A stretch of DNA of 64,000 nt from Spirosoma montaniterrae (GCF_001988955.1 NZ_CP014263.1:2108001-2172000); one strand, 5' to 3'. Counted from the stretch's first letter, positions 43,065-52,839 are shown. Translations and numbers: made by a program. Notes: generated by a model not told the origin, from the sequence alone.

Positions 43065-43820
43065 TTAAGACCGTTCGGCAAGTATCCACACACCTTCATC
43101 ACCAAGTTCATACGGTTCGCCGTCAACAGTGCCATAGCAGGTTATCACTGATAAGCCCGCTTCCGTAAACAGCCGACAAAGTTCGGCCAGTGTGTACACA
43201 TAATGCTGGGCGGTACGATGCTGTACAATGCCATTCTGCACGTAAGTCAATCGCGACTCGATGCGGCTTTCGAGCGGGTGGTATTCATTCTCGACCAGAA
43301 ATAAAAAATTATCGCCAACGGGTTGCCAGTTGCGAACCTGATAGTCGGGCAATACCGATTCGGCTACCATTTCGGTGTGCGCCAGAAACCGCCCGCCCGG
43401 CTTCAACCGTTCGGCAATACGGGTTAGAAAAGTTACCATATCAGCTCTGGGAAAAAAGCTGAAGCTATTGCCTAAGCAGTAAGCCGCATCGAAGGCAGCC
43501 CGGTGTGCCAGTGCCTGATCGGGCAAGGTGGTAAAATCCCCTAACACAGCCGTCAATGCCAGCTTTTCGGTGTCTGCCGCCCGGCTTAATTCAGCAATGT
43601 ACTCGTCCGAAATATCAACGCCAACCACCTTTGCGCCCATACGCGCCAGCGGGAGCGCGTGCCGGCCATAGCCACAAAAGACATCGAGCAGTTGATCGCC
43701 GGGGCCAAATTCAAGCGTTTCGACCAGTAGTTCAAGATCGAGTTGCGTCTGCTCGTCGGTTTGGGCCGCTTTCCAGGCCGTTTGTGGCAATCCATGAAAA
43801 AAGTCGTGATACCAGGCCAT
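43065..43820 (-). CDS. Class I SAM-dependent methyltransferase
   Basis: About 251 residues from the ATG at 43820 (MAWYHDFFHGLPQTAWKAAQ). The SAM-binding motif is LLDVFCGYGRHALPLARMGA, with VVGVDISDEYIAELSRAA after it and AAYCLGNSFSFFPRADM as motif II. It is of the UbiE/ubiquinone-type fold; the substrate is unknown. The upstream in-frame Met at 43844 lies in a repeat-derived stretch. Confidence 0.88.
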   Translation of the reverse strand: MAWYHDFFHGLPQTAWKAAQTDEQTQLDLELLVETLEFGPGDQLLDVFCGYGRHALPLARMGAKVVGVDISDEYIAELSRAADTEKLALTAVLGDFTTLPDQALAHRAAFDAAYCLGNSFSFFPRADMVTFLTRIAERLKPGGRFLAHTEMVAESVLPDYQVRNWQPVGDNFLFLVENEYHPLESRIESRLTYVQNGIVQHRTAQHYVYTLAELCRLFTEAGLSVITCYGTVDGEPYELGDEGVWILAERS

Positions 43821-43857
43821 TTCATGTTTAGTATCGTTTATCACCCATCACTCATCA

Positions 43858-44325
43858 CTACTTCAGCTTTGTCAGCGTTTCCTGGATGGCCTGGAAATTA
43901 GGCACTTCGCCCGCATTGTCGAGGACTTCGGCATATTGTACAACGCCGTCGCGGTCAATAACAAAAGCCGAGCGTTTGCTGACGCCTTTAAGATTGAAAA
44001 CGAACGTTTCGTAAATCGAATCGTAGGCGGTCGATGCCTCTTTATTGAAATCTGACAGCAGCGGAAACGGCAGATTTTGCTCCTCGCGGAATTTGGCAAG
44101 CGTAAACGGCGAATCGACCGAAACGGCGAGAATATCGGTGTTCAGACCAGCATAGGTGCTGATGCTGTCGCGCATTTCGCACAGTTCGGCGGTGCAAACA
44201 CTGGTAAACGCCATCGGGAAAAACAGCAAAACCACATTTTTGCCGCGATAATTCTGGAGCGACACTTCCTGTTTGTCGCTGCTAAACAGCATGAAGTCAG
44301 GAGCTTTTTGTCCGGGAGAAAGCAT
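43858..44325 (-). CDS. Peroxiredoxin (BCP/AhpE-like)
   Basis: 155 residues. The peroxidatic site is PMAFTSVCTAELCEMRD (PxxxTxxC, C44), with C49 as a possible resolving cysteine. FPLLSDFNKEASTAYDS and SAFVIDRDGVVQYAEVLDNA are typical. It reduces peroxides in the cytosol with thioredoxin or a similar donor. It is divergent from the ROK kinase gene and upstream of the methyltransferase across a short repeat. Confidence 0.94.
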   Translation of the reverse strand: MLSPGQKAPDFMLFSSDKQEVSLQNYRGKNVVLLFFPMAFTSVCTAELCEMRDSISTYAGLNTDILAVSVDSPFTLAKFREEQNLPFPLLSDFNKEASTAYDSIYETFVFNLKGVSKRSAFVIDRDGVVQYAEVLDNAGEVPNFQAIQETLTKLK

Positions 44326-44478
44326 AGAAATTTATGAGATAGATTCGGTACACTGTTCGAGTTGCTCTGCCTGAGCGACAGAATGTGCGTACAAAGGTAC
44401 GGTTGCGTATTTATAAAAATCGTAAATCGTGCCTTATAACCGGGCGGGCATCCCCGTCATAAATTTATACATCCATCC

Positions 44479-45399
44479 ATGCAAACGTTTTGGGGCATCG
44501 ACCTGGGCGGTACTAAGGTCGAGGGCGTAGTGTTGGCGGCTCCATCGCCAGAAGCTGTTTTACTGCGCAAACGCATTGATACAGAAGCTCATAAAGGCTA
44601 CGATCACATCATAAGCCAAATTATCCGGCTCATCGACCTGATGAAAGCAGAAACGGGTCTGACACCCGAGCGCGTTGGCTTCGGCACACCCGGCACGTTC
44701 GACCCGGCCCGGCTGGTCATGAAAAACTGTAATACGACGGTGCTGAACGGCAAGCCCATGAAGCAGGATTTAGCCCGGCGGCTGGCTGTTCCGGTTGAAG
44801 TTGCCAACGACGCCAACTGTTTCGCGCTGGCCGAAGCTACAATGGGCAGCGTGCCGGTTACTGCGCCAAATTTTCAGACCATGTTTGGCGTCATCATGGG
44901 TACGGGCGTTGGTGGTGGCGTAGTGGTTCGCGGACGCGACGGCGTGCCGTTCGTGCTGAATGGCCTACAGGGCATCGGGGGCGAATGGGGCCATAATATT
45001 CTCGAAGAGAACGGATTTCCGTGCTATTGTGGCAAACGCGGCTGTACCGAGCAGGTGCTTTCCGGCCCGGCTCTGCAACGATTTTACCACGAAAAAAGCG
45101 GCCAACAGCGCACCATGAAACAGATCATGGAGCACTATGCCGCTGGCAACGATCCAGCAGCCAACCAAACGGTAGATCGGCTGCTGGAGTATTTTGGACG
45201 GGGTATTTCAACAATTATCAACGTGCTCGACCCCGATGTAATCGTGCTGGGCGGGGGCGTCGGCAATGTCGATCTGTTGTATACAGAAGGCGTAGAACGG
45301 GCTAAAAAATATGTCTTCAATTCGGGCAACCTAAGTACCAGATTTCTGAAGCCCAGGCTTGGCGACAGCGCGGGCGTATTCGGAGCCGCGCTATTGTAA
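44479..45399 (+). CDS. ROK family sugar kinase
   Basis: 306 residues. The ATP site is WGIDLGGTKVEGVVLA. The catalytic Asp is in NDANCFALAEA. The zinc-binding ROK motif is CYCGKRGCTEQVLSGPA, preceded by GGEWGHNILEENG. It most likely phosphorylates glucose, fructose or N-acetyl sugars. It stands alone, 9 bases from the convergent receptor gene. Confidence 0.93.
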   Translation: MQTFWGIDLGGTKVEGVVLAAPSPEAVLLRKRIDTEAHKGYDHIISQIIRLIDLMKAETGLTPERVGFGTPGTFDPARLVMKNCNTTVLNGKPMKQDLARRLAVPVEVANDANCFALAEATMGSVPVTAPNFQTMFGVIMGTGVGGGVVVRGRDGVPFVLNGLQGIGGEWGHNILEENGFPCYCGKRGCTEQVLSGPALQRFYHEKSGQQRTMKQIMEHYAAGNDPAANQTVDRLLEYFGRGISTIINVLDPDVIVLGGGVGNVDLLYTEGVERAKKYVFNSGNLSTRFLKPRLGDSAGVFGAALL

Positions 45400-45408
45400 G
45401 GCGAGTGC

Positions 45409-48057
45409 TTAACGGGGTCGGCGACTACCGCCCGGTGCGCCACCGGCGGGTGCATTGCCCCCACCCTGCGGTTGTCCGCCACCGCTGTCGCTCCCTTCGT
45501 CTTTAAGGTCGTTTTCGTTGTTACGTCCCCGCTGCCGTTGGGGCTGATCGAAGCTGAGCTTGCCAAGCCGGTAGCTGAAATTCACCCGGACACCTGCGTT
45601 GTAGAGGCTCGTCAGGCTGCTTTGGCTCAGCAACGGCGTTTGTGTTTCAGAGCGGATGCGGAATGGGTGGTTGAAGAAGTTTTCACCCGCAATGCCAATG
45701 CTTCCGCGCTTGTCTTTAAAGTCTTTTTTAACACCCAGGCTGTAGAAGGCAAACCCGCCCTGATACCCCTGCAACTGCACCTCGCGGCCCCGTATAAAAC
45801 TGAAGCCCGATACGCCCCAGCCGTTTTTCAGCGTCAGGTTGGTAAACAACCGGCCCGACACGACCCATCCCGAATTACTGGCCTGATAGGCTGGGTTAGG
45901 GCTATTATTGGTCAGTATGGCGTAGAATACATCAACACCCCCGCCAATCTGCCATTTTGAGAACAGGGTGGCGTTTCCGAAAATATTAGCACCCACCGCT
46001 TCTTCGCGGCCAATGTTCAGGAAAAACGTGCGAATCGGGCGCGGCAGCGACGGGTTCGTAACTTCGCCGGTGCTATTGGTGATCGTGTCGCGTACACTGG
46101 TGATCGAATTGTTGGTACGCCGGTAGAAAAGCGTGGTGTTAACGTAGACGCTTTTAACATAAGCACTGGTGCCAAGCTCAACATTGTCGGTTAGTTCGGG
46201 CATCAGCAGCGGGTTTCCCTGGGTGATGTTGGTGGGGTTGGCCGCGTTGGCGTTCGGATTCAGAAAGCGCAGACCGGGCCGCTGCAACCGGCGGTTGTAA
46301 GCCAATTTAACGGTTCGGCCCCCTTTCAGCGTCTTCGAAATGTTTATGCTCGGCACCAGATTCCCGTAATTGGGTATGCCCAGGTCTTCACCGGCTCCCC
46401 CACCCAGTTCGCCCGGCTGACTCAATTTATAAAACGCCCTGATGGTTGTGTACTCATACCGCGCTCCGGCTTTGATGGTATACTTGTTTTTGGTCGAGAG
46501 CGTGTACGACAAATAGCCGGCAGCAATGTTTTGGTCATAATTCAAGGTATTGGCCGGTCGATTCGGGTCGGTTTCCAGTGGGCCATTACCCGCAGCAAAC
46601 TTGTAGCCAAACGCACTTTCTACCTGCCGGAAAATACCTTTGCCGCCAAATTCAACCAACTGATTTTTGCCAATAGGCGTCTGATAATCAGCTTTTATCG
46701 TTGTTTCCTGATTGTAGCTTTCGTTCAGGTTCTGCTGCCGGGCAATAATAGACGCCCGGTCGCTGTAGTTGAGAATATCAGCCGTGAAATCATTGTTACG
46801 ATTGTTGCGGCTGTACTGCGCCGACACGCTGAACTCGTGTTGCGGCTTGTACGTCTTCGTGTAGTCAAGATTGGCATCGACCGTTCCCGACAGGTCTTTG
46901 GTCAGCACGTCGCGCAGGTTATAGACCGGGAAATACGGGCCGGTGGATTTTGTCAGAAAGTTGGTTTGATCGACGATGTTGTTGCGGGTTCCGTAGCGCA
47001 GGCTGGCCGTGATAGCACTCGTCTTTGAGATGTCATAATCCCAGCCGAGGGTATACTGCCCAAACATACCCCGGTTCAGCGTGTTGGCCGACTGTTCGGT
47101 AAACGCAGTGCCTACGCGCTGGGTGTTCTCGAACTGACCTCGAACGTTGTAATTGGCCCGCCCGAAACCACTGAGTGAAAAGCCCATTTTACCCGTCCGC
47201 AGGTTGCCGTTCAGGCCGAGGTTGGCTCCCCGGTTGCCTACGCCCGTATCGAGGTTGAGCGTAAAGCCCTGCAATGTATTTTTCTTGGTAACGATATTGA
47301 TAATCCCGGCTGAGCCTTCGGCGTCGTATTTAGCTGATGGGCTGGTAATTACCTCTACCGTCTTGATCATATCTGCCGGAATCTGCTTCAGCGCATCGGC
47401 TACGCTGCTGGCAACAATTGTGCTGGGTTTATTATTGATCAACACCTGTACGTTCTGGCTCCCGCGCAGGCTCACATTTCCGTCAAGATCAACTGTCAGC
47501 AGCGGAACTTTGCGCATTACGTCGGCAGCATCACCCCCTTTGTTGGTGATGTCTTTATCGGCGTTGTACACAATACGGTCTACTTTTTCTTCGACGATTG
47601 ACGCCTGCCCTACCACTTCAACTTCTTTCAGCGTTCGGATGTCGGCAGCTAACTTCACCTGACCCAGATTTACGTCGCCCCGGCGGTCGAGTTTTACGCT
47701 CGACAGGGTGCGGTTCCGGTAGCCAACAAATGAAATCAACACCTGAAAATCGCCTTGTGGGAGTTTGGTGAGCGTGAAGCGGCCCTGATCATCGGCTACG
47801 GTGCCGTCGATAGGTTTTTTAGTTGTCGGATCAACAAGGGCAATGCTGGCGAATTCGACGGGTTTGTTGGTGGCCGAGTCGACCACAACGCCGGTTAGTT
47901 TGGCGTTGCCGCGTGGCGAATTGTCGGTACTGGTGCCGGGGATAGCGGCAGGCGGCTGTTGTCCTCCGCCCGGTGCGCCCGGAAACTGGGCCAGGGTTAT
48001 ATGTGCTGACGACAGCGCAATTGTACCAAAAAACAAGAACAGTAATGGGTTTTTCAT
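45409..48057 (-). CDS. TonB-dependent receptor (outer-membrane beta-barrel, CarboxypepD_reg type)
   Basis: About 882 residues from the ATG at 48057 (MKNPLLFLFFGTIALSSAHI). After a Pro/Gly-rich linker there is a carboxypeptidase-like regulatory domain (about 55-140), the plug (AADVMRKVPLLTVDLDGNVS, then INNKPSTIVASSVADALKQI and GIINIVTKK) and a large barrel. The C-terminus is unusual: after the barrel comes an Arg/Asn/Asp-rich and Gly/Pro-rich tail ending APGGSRRPR, likely disordered. The ligand is unknown. It is not closely related to the receptors at 1-775 and 56166-58532. Confidence 0.9.
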   Translation of the reverse strand: MKNPLLFLFFGTIALSSAHITLAQFPGAPGGGQQPPAAIPGTSTDNSPRGNAKLTGVVVDSATNKPVEFASIALVDPTTKKPIDGTVADDQGRFTLTKLPQGDFQVLISFVGYRNRTLSSVKLDRRGDVNLGQVKLAADIRTLKEVEVVGQASIVEEKVDRIVYNADKDITNKGGDAADVMRKVPLLTVDLDGNVSLRGSQNVQVLINNKPSTIVASSVADALKQIPADMIKTVEVITSPSAKYDAEGSAGIINIVTKKNTLQGFTLNLDTGVGNRGANLGLNGNLRTGKMGFSLSGFGRANYNVRGQFENTQRVGTAFTEQSANTLNRGMFGQYTLGWDYDISKTSAITASLRYGTRNNIVDQTNFLTKSTGPYFPVYNLRDVLTKDLSGTVDANLDYTKTYKPQHEFSVSAQYSRNNRNNDFTADILNYSDRASIIARQQNLNESYNQETTIKADYQTPIGKNQLVEFGGKGIFRQVESAFGYKFAAGNGPLETDPNRPANTLNYDQNIAAGYLSYTLSTKNKYTIKAGARYEYTTIRAFYKLSQPGELGGGAGEDLGIPNYGNLVPSINISKTLKGGRTVKLAYNRRLQRPGLRFLNPNANAANPTNITQGNPLLMPELTDNVELGTSAYVKSVYVNTTLFYRRTNNSITSVRDTITNSTGEVTNPSLPRPIRTFFLNIGREEAVGANIFGNATLFSKWQIGGGVDVFYAILTNNSPNPAYQASNSGWVVSGRLFTNLTLKNGWGVSGFSFIRGREVQLQGYQGGFAFYSLGVKKDFKDKRGSIGIAGENFFNHPFRIRSETQTPLLSQSSLTSLYNAGVRVNFSYRLGKLSFDQPQRQRGRNNENDLKDEGSDSGGGQPQGGGNAPAGGAPGGSRRPR

Positions 48058-48219
48058 AAGCGATCTAACAAGCAATCAGGTGTTAGTAGTATAAACGGTT
48101 GAAGCCGAATATGTTCCCGGAAAAAGACAACTTTGTTGACCAAAATTCGTGCTAAACGCATGTAGCGGCCCGGAATACTACATAAACGGCCCGCCAAGTT
48201 GACGAACGGCCCCGATTAC

Positions 48220-48978
48220 TTAGGTAAAAAGCTCTGGGTGCTGAGCCAGTTCTGGATAAATAGCCGGTTCGAGTACTGTCGGCACGTCGCTCGGTTCGGT
48301 GCGCGAGGTAATGCGTTTACTGATGCTATGACTGTGCATTCGTTCAGCCGGATAAGGTGCCGACAGCAGTTCAACTACCTCTTTTTCAGACAGATTTTCG
48401 TGCAGCCAGGCGTATTCCTGTTCGGGCGTGAGCAGGCAGGGCATTCGTTTTTTGGTGTTGTGAATAGCCGCCAGCAGCGGGTTTGCATCGGTAGTTAGCA
48501 GCGTATAAGTCGGGATGAGTTCGCCCGTTTTAGTCGGGGTCGCGCCCGACTCAGGCCATTCGTCCCATAAACCCGCAATAGAGGTAATGTTCTGGTCGAT
48601 GGCGTTGATGTAAAACGGGTATTTTTTCTTGCCTGTAGTGTACCACTCGAAGAAGCCCGTAACCGGAATCAGACACCGTTGGCCTTTTTGGGCGGCAGTT
48701 CGGTACGACGGCTTTTCGTAGATGGTTTCTGAGCGGGCGTTGATGGTTCGGGTGCGGATTTCGGCGGCATCGCCGGGCGATTTGACCCAGTGCGGAATCA
48801 GGCCCCATTTCATCAACTGCAACTGACCCGGTTGTTGCCGCGTCACAATGGGCCATGCCGGAAATTCGTAGGCATTAGCGTGATATACCGGCTGAAACCG
48901 TTCGGCTTCGGGCATGGTGGCGTCGTAGCGTGTTTGCAGGTCAGCCGCCGTAACGTTGAGCGATTTGTGATAACACAT
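48220..48978 (-). CDS. SRAP domain protein (YedK/HMCES family)
   Basis: 252 residues. The catalytic set is present: C2 (MCYHKS), N80 (RTINARSET), E111 (FFEWY) and H173 (HNTKKRMP). SRAP proteins form a stable thiazolidine cross-link with abasic sites in single-stranded DNA and so shield stalled forks. It is divergent from the flavin oxidase-like gene across a palindromic repeat. Confidence 0.95.
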   Translation of the reverse strand: MCYHKSLNVTAADLQTRYDATMPEAERFQPVYHANAYEFPAWPIVTRQQPGQLQLMKWGLIPHWVKSPGDAAEIRTRTINARSETIYEKPSYRTAAQKGQRCLIPVTGFFEWYTTGKKKYPFYINAIDQNITSIAGLWDEWPESGATPTKTGELIPTYTLLTTDANPLLAAIHNTKKRMPCLLTPEQEYAWLHENLSEKEVVELLSAPYPAERMHSHSISKRITSRTEPSDVPTVLEPAIYPELAQHPELFT

Positions 48979-48984
48979 TTTTTA

Positions 48985-49099
48985 AGTTGTAGGGTTGTAA
49001 GGTTATAGAGTTGTACAGTTGCCGGGTCCGTTCAGGATAGTTTGTTTTCAGCATGCCAACCCTACGACCATACAACTCTATAACCCTGCAACTTTCTAA
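48985..49099. repeat. Tandem-word palindrome (TTGTAGGGTTGTAAGG type)
   Basis: The left arm AGTTGTAGGGTTGTAAGGTT and onward (48985-49022) and the right arm CCAACCCTACGACCATACAA and onward (49057-49099) are imperfect reverse complements sharing TTATAGAGTTGTA. It lies between two divergent genes. The right arm can be read as the N-terminus of the next gene (PYNSITLQLSNF), so its start is uncertain. Confidence 0.75.
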
Positions 49100-49109
49100 C
49101 TTCTACTCT

Positions 49110-49697
49110 GTGAATTCATTAAACGATCTGGAACGCGACGCATGGCTCTGGCTGACGTCGGCCCCTAAACGTAAACGCGACGGGTTCAAAACAATGACGC
49201 TTGCCACCCGAACTCTCGACGGTGTCAATGCCCGAACGGTGGTGCTGCGGAAAGCCGATGCCGACGCTAAAACACTCTGGTTTCATACCGACGTCCGCTC
49301 CGACAAAGTAGGCGAACTGAGTCGTCACCCGAAGGCCACGCTGCTTTTCTGGGACAACCGGCGGCAGATACAGCTCCGGCTCAGCGTGACCACGGCACCC
49401 CACACCGACGATGCCATTGCCAGCGAACACTGGGCCGGTTTGTGGGTTGGTGGCCGCAAAATGTATTTATCCGAGCACATGCCCGGACTCCCCTACCCCG
49501 AACCCTATCCCGGCTTCCCGGCGCAGTTCGGCGAAAACCTGCCCACCGAAGCCGAAAGCGAAGCCGGGCGCAACAACTTTTTAGTGGTTGAATGCCGGGT
49601 ACTAACAATGGACTATCTGCACCTGAGCCGGGCCGGGCAAACCCGCGCCAGATTCCGGTATGAGCCGTTTCCGGGCATGGAATGGTTGGTGCCGTGA
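49110..49697 (+). CDS. Pyridoxamine 5'-phosphate oxidase family protein
   Basis: About 195 residues if the GTG at 49110 is used (VNSLNDLERDAWLWLTSAPK). An ATG at 49053 would add 19 repeat-derived residues. The FMN-binding split barrel has RTVVLRKADADAKTLWFHTD and KVGELSRHPKATLLFWDNRR, and ends in LHLSRAGQTRARFRYE. It resembles PNPOx-like proteins of the Alr4036 type. The substrate is not certain. Confidence 0.85.
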   Translation: MNSLNDLERDAWLWLTSAPKRKRDGFKTMTLATRTLDGVNARTVVLRKADADAKTLWFHTDVRSDKVGELSRHPKATLLFWDNRRQIQLRLSVTTAPHTDDAIASEHWAGLWVGGRKMYLSEHMPGLPYPEPYPGFPAQFGENLPTEAESEAGRNNFLVVECRVLTMDYLHLSRAGQTRARFRYEPFPGMEWLVP

Positions 49698-49704
49698 TGG
49701 AAAG

Positions 49705-49769
49705 TTGCATAGCTTATTCTCGTCAATTGTCGTTACATTTACGACAATTGACGAGAATAAGCTATGCAA
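49705..49769 (+). promoter_or_regulatory. Perfect 29-bp palindrome over promoter and start codon of the antitoxin
   Basis: The arms 49705-49733 and 49741-49769 are exact reverse complements around a 7-base loop (TACATTT). The antitoxin ATG (49764-49766) lies inside the right arm. As DNA it is a likely operator for autorepression by the antitoxin-toxin complex. As RNA it would bury the start codon in a long stem. Confidence 0.8.
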
Positions 49770-50189
49770 ACCAGCAACATTAACGCGTATCTTGGGCTTA
49801 CCAACGCGCAACCCATCCGGTCGACCTACGATCTTGTGCTACTCAGTAGGCAAGGGATTACCAAAAAAGCGGTTGATACGCTTGCTCAACGGCTGTCGAT
49901 TCCATTGCCTGTTTTGTTCGACGTTCTGCATGTTTCGGCCCGTACCTGGCAGCGGTATACTAACGACAAGCTTTTGCCACAGAACGTGACCGAACATGCA
50001 TTGCTGCTGGCCCGGCTCTACGACCGGGGCGAGCGCGTTTTTGGCGATTTAGATCGATTTAAAGCGTACATGACGCACCCTATCATTGCGCTGAATGGCA
50101 AACGGCCCATCGATTTGTTAGATACTACGTTTGGCTTTCAGCTTATTCATGACGAAATCACCCGCATTGAACACGGCGTATTGGCATGA
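49764..50189 (+). CDS. ParS/MbcA/Xre-type antitoxin of a Xre-RES module
   Basis: 141 residues. The helix-turn-helix-like region is about 40-80 (AVDTLAQRLSIPLPVLFDVL, SARTWQRY). The DUF2384 part has YDRGERVFGDLDRFKAYMTH and ends HDEITRIEHGVLA. It neutralises the RES toxin and likely represses the operon through the upstream palindrome. Its TGA overlaps the toxin ATG. It is a divergent paralogue of the orphan at 3179-3562. Confidence 0.93.
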   Translation: MQTSNINAYLGLTNAQPIRSTYDLVLLSRQGITKKAVDTLAQRLSIPLPVLFDVLHVSARTWQRYTNDKLLPQNVTEHALLLARLYDRGERVFGDLDRFKAYMTHPIIALNGKRPIDLLDTTFGFQLIHDEITRIEHGVLA

Positions 50190-50644
50190 TCGATGTTTTT
50201 CGGATTACCACCGGCCCGTATGCCAATGATCTGAGCGGCACCGGAGCTAAATTAGTGGGCGGACGCTGGAACCGACCGGGCATTTCCGTACTGTATACGA
50301 GCAGTTCGCGGGCGTTGGCAACGCTGGAAGTGTTGGTACACGCACCGATTTTTGCAGTGCCGAAAGACTATTTTGTATTGACTATCAGACTGCCGGAAGA
50401 CAGTATGCAAACCGTTCCTGCCGATCATCTTCCCGACGGATGGGACGCTACACAACCGCCCGAATCAATCAAAGACATTACTGAAGAATGGATTCGGGAA
50501 GGTCGTTTTTTAGTGTTGAAAGTACCGTCGGCTATTGTATTGCATGAGTACAATTATTTAGTTAATCCGGCTCATCCACGTGCGTTGGAGGTCTACACGC
50601 TTGACAAACAACCGTATCGCTTCGACCCCCGTTTAATGCGGTAA
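50186..50644 (+). CDS. RES domain toxin
   Basis: 152 residues. The name-giving residues are present: Arg in FRITTGPYANDLSG and GGRWNRPG, Glu in ALATLEVLVHAP, and Ser in VPSAIVLHEYNYLVNPAHPR. RES toxins (MbcT, ParT, Res) destroy or modify NAD+ or a nucleotide-synthesis enzyme and stop growth. It is full length and translationally coupled to the antitoxin, so the module looks functional. Confidence 0.94.
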   Translation: MIDVFRITTGPYANDLSGTGAKLVGGRWNRPGISVLYTSSSRALATLEVLVHAPIFAVPKDYFVLTIRLPEDSMQTVPADHLPDGWDATQPPESIKDITEEWIREGRFLVLKVPSAIVLHEYNYLVNPAHPRALEVYTLDKQPYRFDPRLMR

Positions 50645-50718
50645 CACTCGGCTGGGGCAGCATAGAATTGCACAAATAGCGGATTTATTGGTAACTTGTC
50701 GGTTCGTTACCATCCGCT

Positions 50719-52839
50719 ATGAAACGTTTCCTTCTTCCGCTTGGCACAATGGCTCTGCTGGTTTTCGGCTGGTCGCAGTACCGCCAGAACCTGACCGATG
50801 ACAAACCCAACGACTATACCAACTGGAGCGAGTACCTCGGCGGTCCCGACCGCAGCCACTACTCGGCTCTGACGCAGATTACGCCCGAAAACGTTGCCCA
50901 GTTACAGGTAGCCTGGACGTATACCACTGCCGACAGCGGGCAGATTCAGACCAACCCGATCATTATTGACGGAGTGCTGTACGGCGTAACACCTACGGTT
51001 CAGGCGTTTGCGCTCGATGCCGCTACAGGTAAAGAAATCTGGAAGTTTGGCGACCCGCTCAAGGTCTGGCACAGCACCAGCCGGGGCGTTGCCTACTGGC
51101 AGGACGGTTCCGACAAACGAATCCTGTACACGGTTGGTCCGAAGCTCTACGCCCTCGATGCCACGACCGGCAAGCTCATTTCCGACTTTGGCGAGCATGG
51201 AGCCGCCGACCTGCACGCGGGTCTGGGCGAATCGGCTAAAGACAAATTCGTGATCTCAAACACCCCCGGCACTATCTTCGATGACCTGATTATCATGCCG
51301 ATGCGGTTATCGGAAGGAGCCGATGCCGCCCCCGGCTACGTGCAGGCGTTCAACGTGCGGACGGGTAAATTAGCCTGGACGTTCCACACCATTCCGCGAC
51401 CGGGCGAGTACGGTTACGAGACATGGCCCAAAGATTCATACAAAAACACCGATGTGGGCGCGGCCAACAACTGGGCGGGTATGTCGGTCGACCGTAGGCG
51501 GGGTATTCTGTATGTACCGACCGGCTCGGCAGCTTTCGATTTCTACGGCGGCAATCGCAAGGGGCAAAACCTGTTTGCCAACTGCCTGCTGGCACTGGAT
51601 GCCCGCACCGGCAAACGACTCTGGCATTTTCAGGCCGTTCATCACGACATCTGGGACCGCGACTTTCCGGCTCCGCCCAACCTCCTGACCGTGACGCACA
51701 ATGGCAAGCGAATCGACGCCGTGGCCCAGATCACCAAATCGGGCCATGTCTTTGTGTTCGACCGGGTCACGGGCAAGCCACTGTTTCCGATCAAAGAAAC
51801 GCCCGTCCCCAAATCCGACGTGCCGGGCGAAGAAGCCTGGCCCACACAGCCGCTGCCCCTGCGTCCGGCCCCGTTTGCCCGGCAGACGTTCGCCGAAAAA
51901 GACCTCAACCCGTATTCTACCGATCTCGATTCGCTAAAGGTACGTTTCCGCAAAAGCCGAAATGGTGTTTTTCAGCCGCTTAGCAAAGAAGGTACGTTTA
52001 TTTTTCCGGGTCTCGATGGCGGGGGCGAATGGGGCGGTGCCGCCACCGACCCCGACGGCATTCTATACGTAAACAGCAACGAAGCGGCCTGGCTCATTGC
52101 CCTGCGCGAAGCCCCCAAACAAGACGAACTGGCACACCTCAGCCCCGGCAATCGGCTCTATACGCTCAACTGTTTAGCTTGCCACGGAGCCGACCGCAAA
52201 GGCAACACGGCCAGCGGCTACCCGTCGCTGGTAAACATCGGCCAGAAACGCGACCGCGACTATGTGCAGCAGCTTATCAGCAACGGAAAAGGCATGATGC
52301 CCGGTTTCACGCAGCTTTCTGCCGACGACAAACGGGCGTTGGTGGCGTTTCTGTTCGGCGATGAAAAGCAGGAAGTAGGCGCGGCTGAGTCGAAAGTCAG
52401 TAAAGTGCCGTTTGTGCCGTACAAGATTTCGGGCTACAACAAGTTCTTAGATAGTAAAGGCATGTCGGGGATTGCGCCACCGTGGGGAACACTCAACGCC
52501 ATCGACCTCAACACCGGTAATTATCTGTGGAAAATTCCGCTCGGCGAAGAACCCGAATTAGCCGCCAAAGGCATTCGGAACACCGGCACCGAGAATTACG
52601 GCGGACCGGTTGTTACGGCCAGCGGGCTGCTGTTTATTGCCGCCACCAAAGACGAAAAATTCCGGGCGTTCGACAAGAAAACAGGCAAACTACGCTGGGA
52701 AACGACGCTTCCGGCGGCTGGTTTTGCTACCCCGGCCACCTACCAGGTAAACGGGAAACAATACGTAGTGATTGGCTGTGGCGGAGCGAAATTGGGGGCT
52801 AAAAAAGGGAATCAGTACGTTGCATTTGCTTTGCCATGA
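50719..52839 (+). CDS. PQQ-dependent dehydrogenase with embedded cytochrome c domain
   Basis: 706 residues. An N-terminal signal or anchor (FLLPLGTMALLVFGWS) is followed by an eight-bladed quinoprotein propeller with EYLGGPDRSHYSALTQITPE and repeated AlDa(a)TGK-type turns. A c-type heme domain with CLACHG (C485) interrupts the propeller at about 475-555, and the last blades follow it. This is the layout of the membrane or periplasmic glucose/alcohol quinoproteins of Bacteroidota. It passes electrons from sugar or alcohol to heme. Its stop overlaps the next start (ATGA). Confidence 0.92.
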   Translation: MKRFLLPLGTMALLVFGWSQYRQNLTDDKPNDYTNWSEYLGGPDRSHYSALTQITPENVAQLQVAWTYTTADSGQIQTNPIIIDGVLYGVTPTVQAFALDAATGKEIWKFGDPLKVWHSTSRGVAYWQDGSDKRILYTVGPKLYALDATTGKLISDFGEHGAADLHAGLGESAKDKFVISNTPGTIFDDLIIMPMRLSEGADAAPGYVQAFNVRTGKLAWTFHTIPRPGEYGYETWPKDSYKNTDVGAANNWAGMSVDRRRGILYVPTGSAAFDFYGGNRKGQNLFANCLLALDARTGKRLWHFQAVHHDIWDRDFPAPPNLLTVTHNGKRIDAVAQITKSGHVFVFDRVTGKPLFPIKETPVPKSDVPGEEAWPTQPLPLRPAPFARQTFAEKDLNPYSTDLDSLKVRFRKSRNGVFQPLSKEGTFIFPGLDGGGEWGGAATDPDGILYVNSNEAAWLIALREAPKQDELAHLSPGNRLYTLNCLACHGADRKGNTASGYPSLVNIGQKRDRDYVQQLISNGKGMMPGFTQLSADDKRALVAFLFGDEKQEVGAAESKVSKVPFVPYKISGYNKFLDSKGMSGIAPPWGTLNAIDLNTGNYLWKIPLGEEPELAAKGIRNTGTENYGGPVVTASGLLFIAATKDEKFRAFDKKTGKLRWETTLPAAGFATPATYQVNGKQYVVIGCGGAKLGAKKGNQYVAFALP

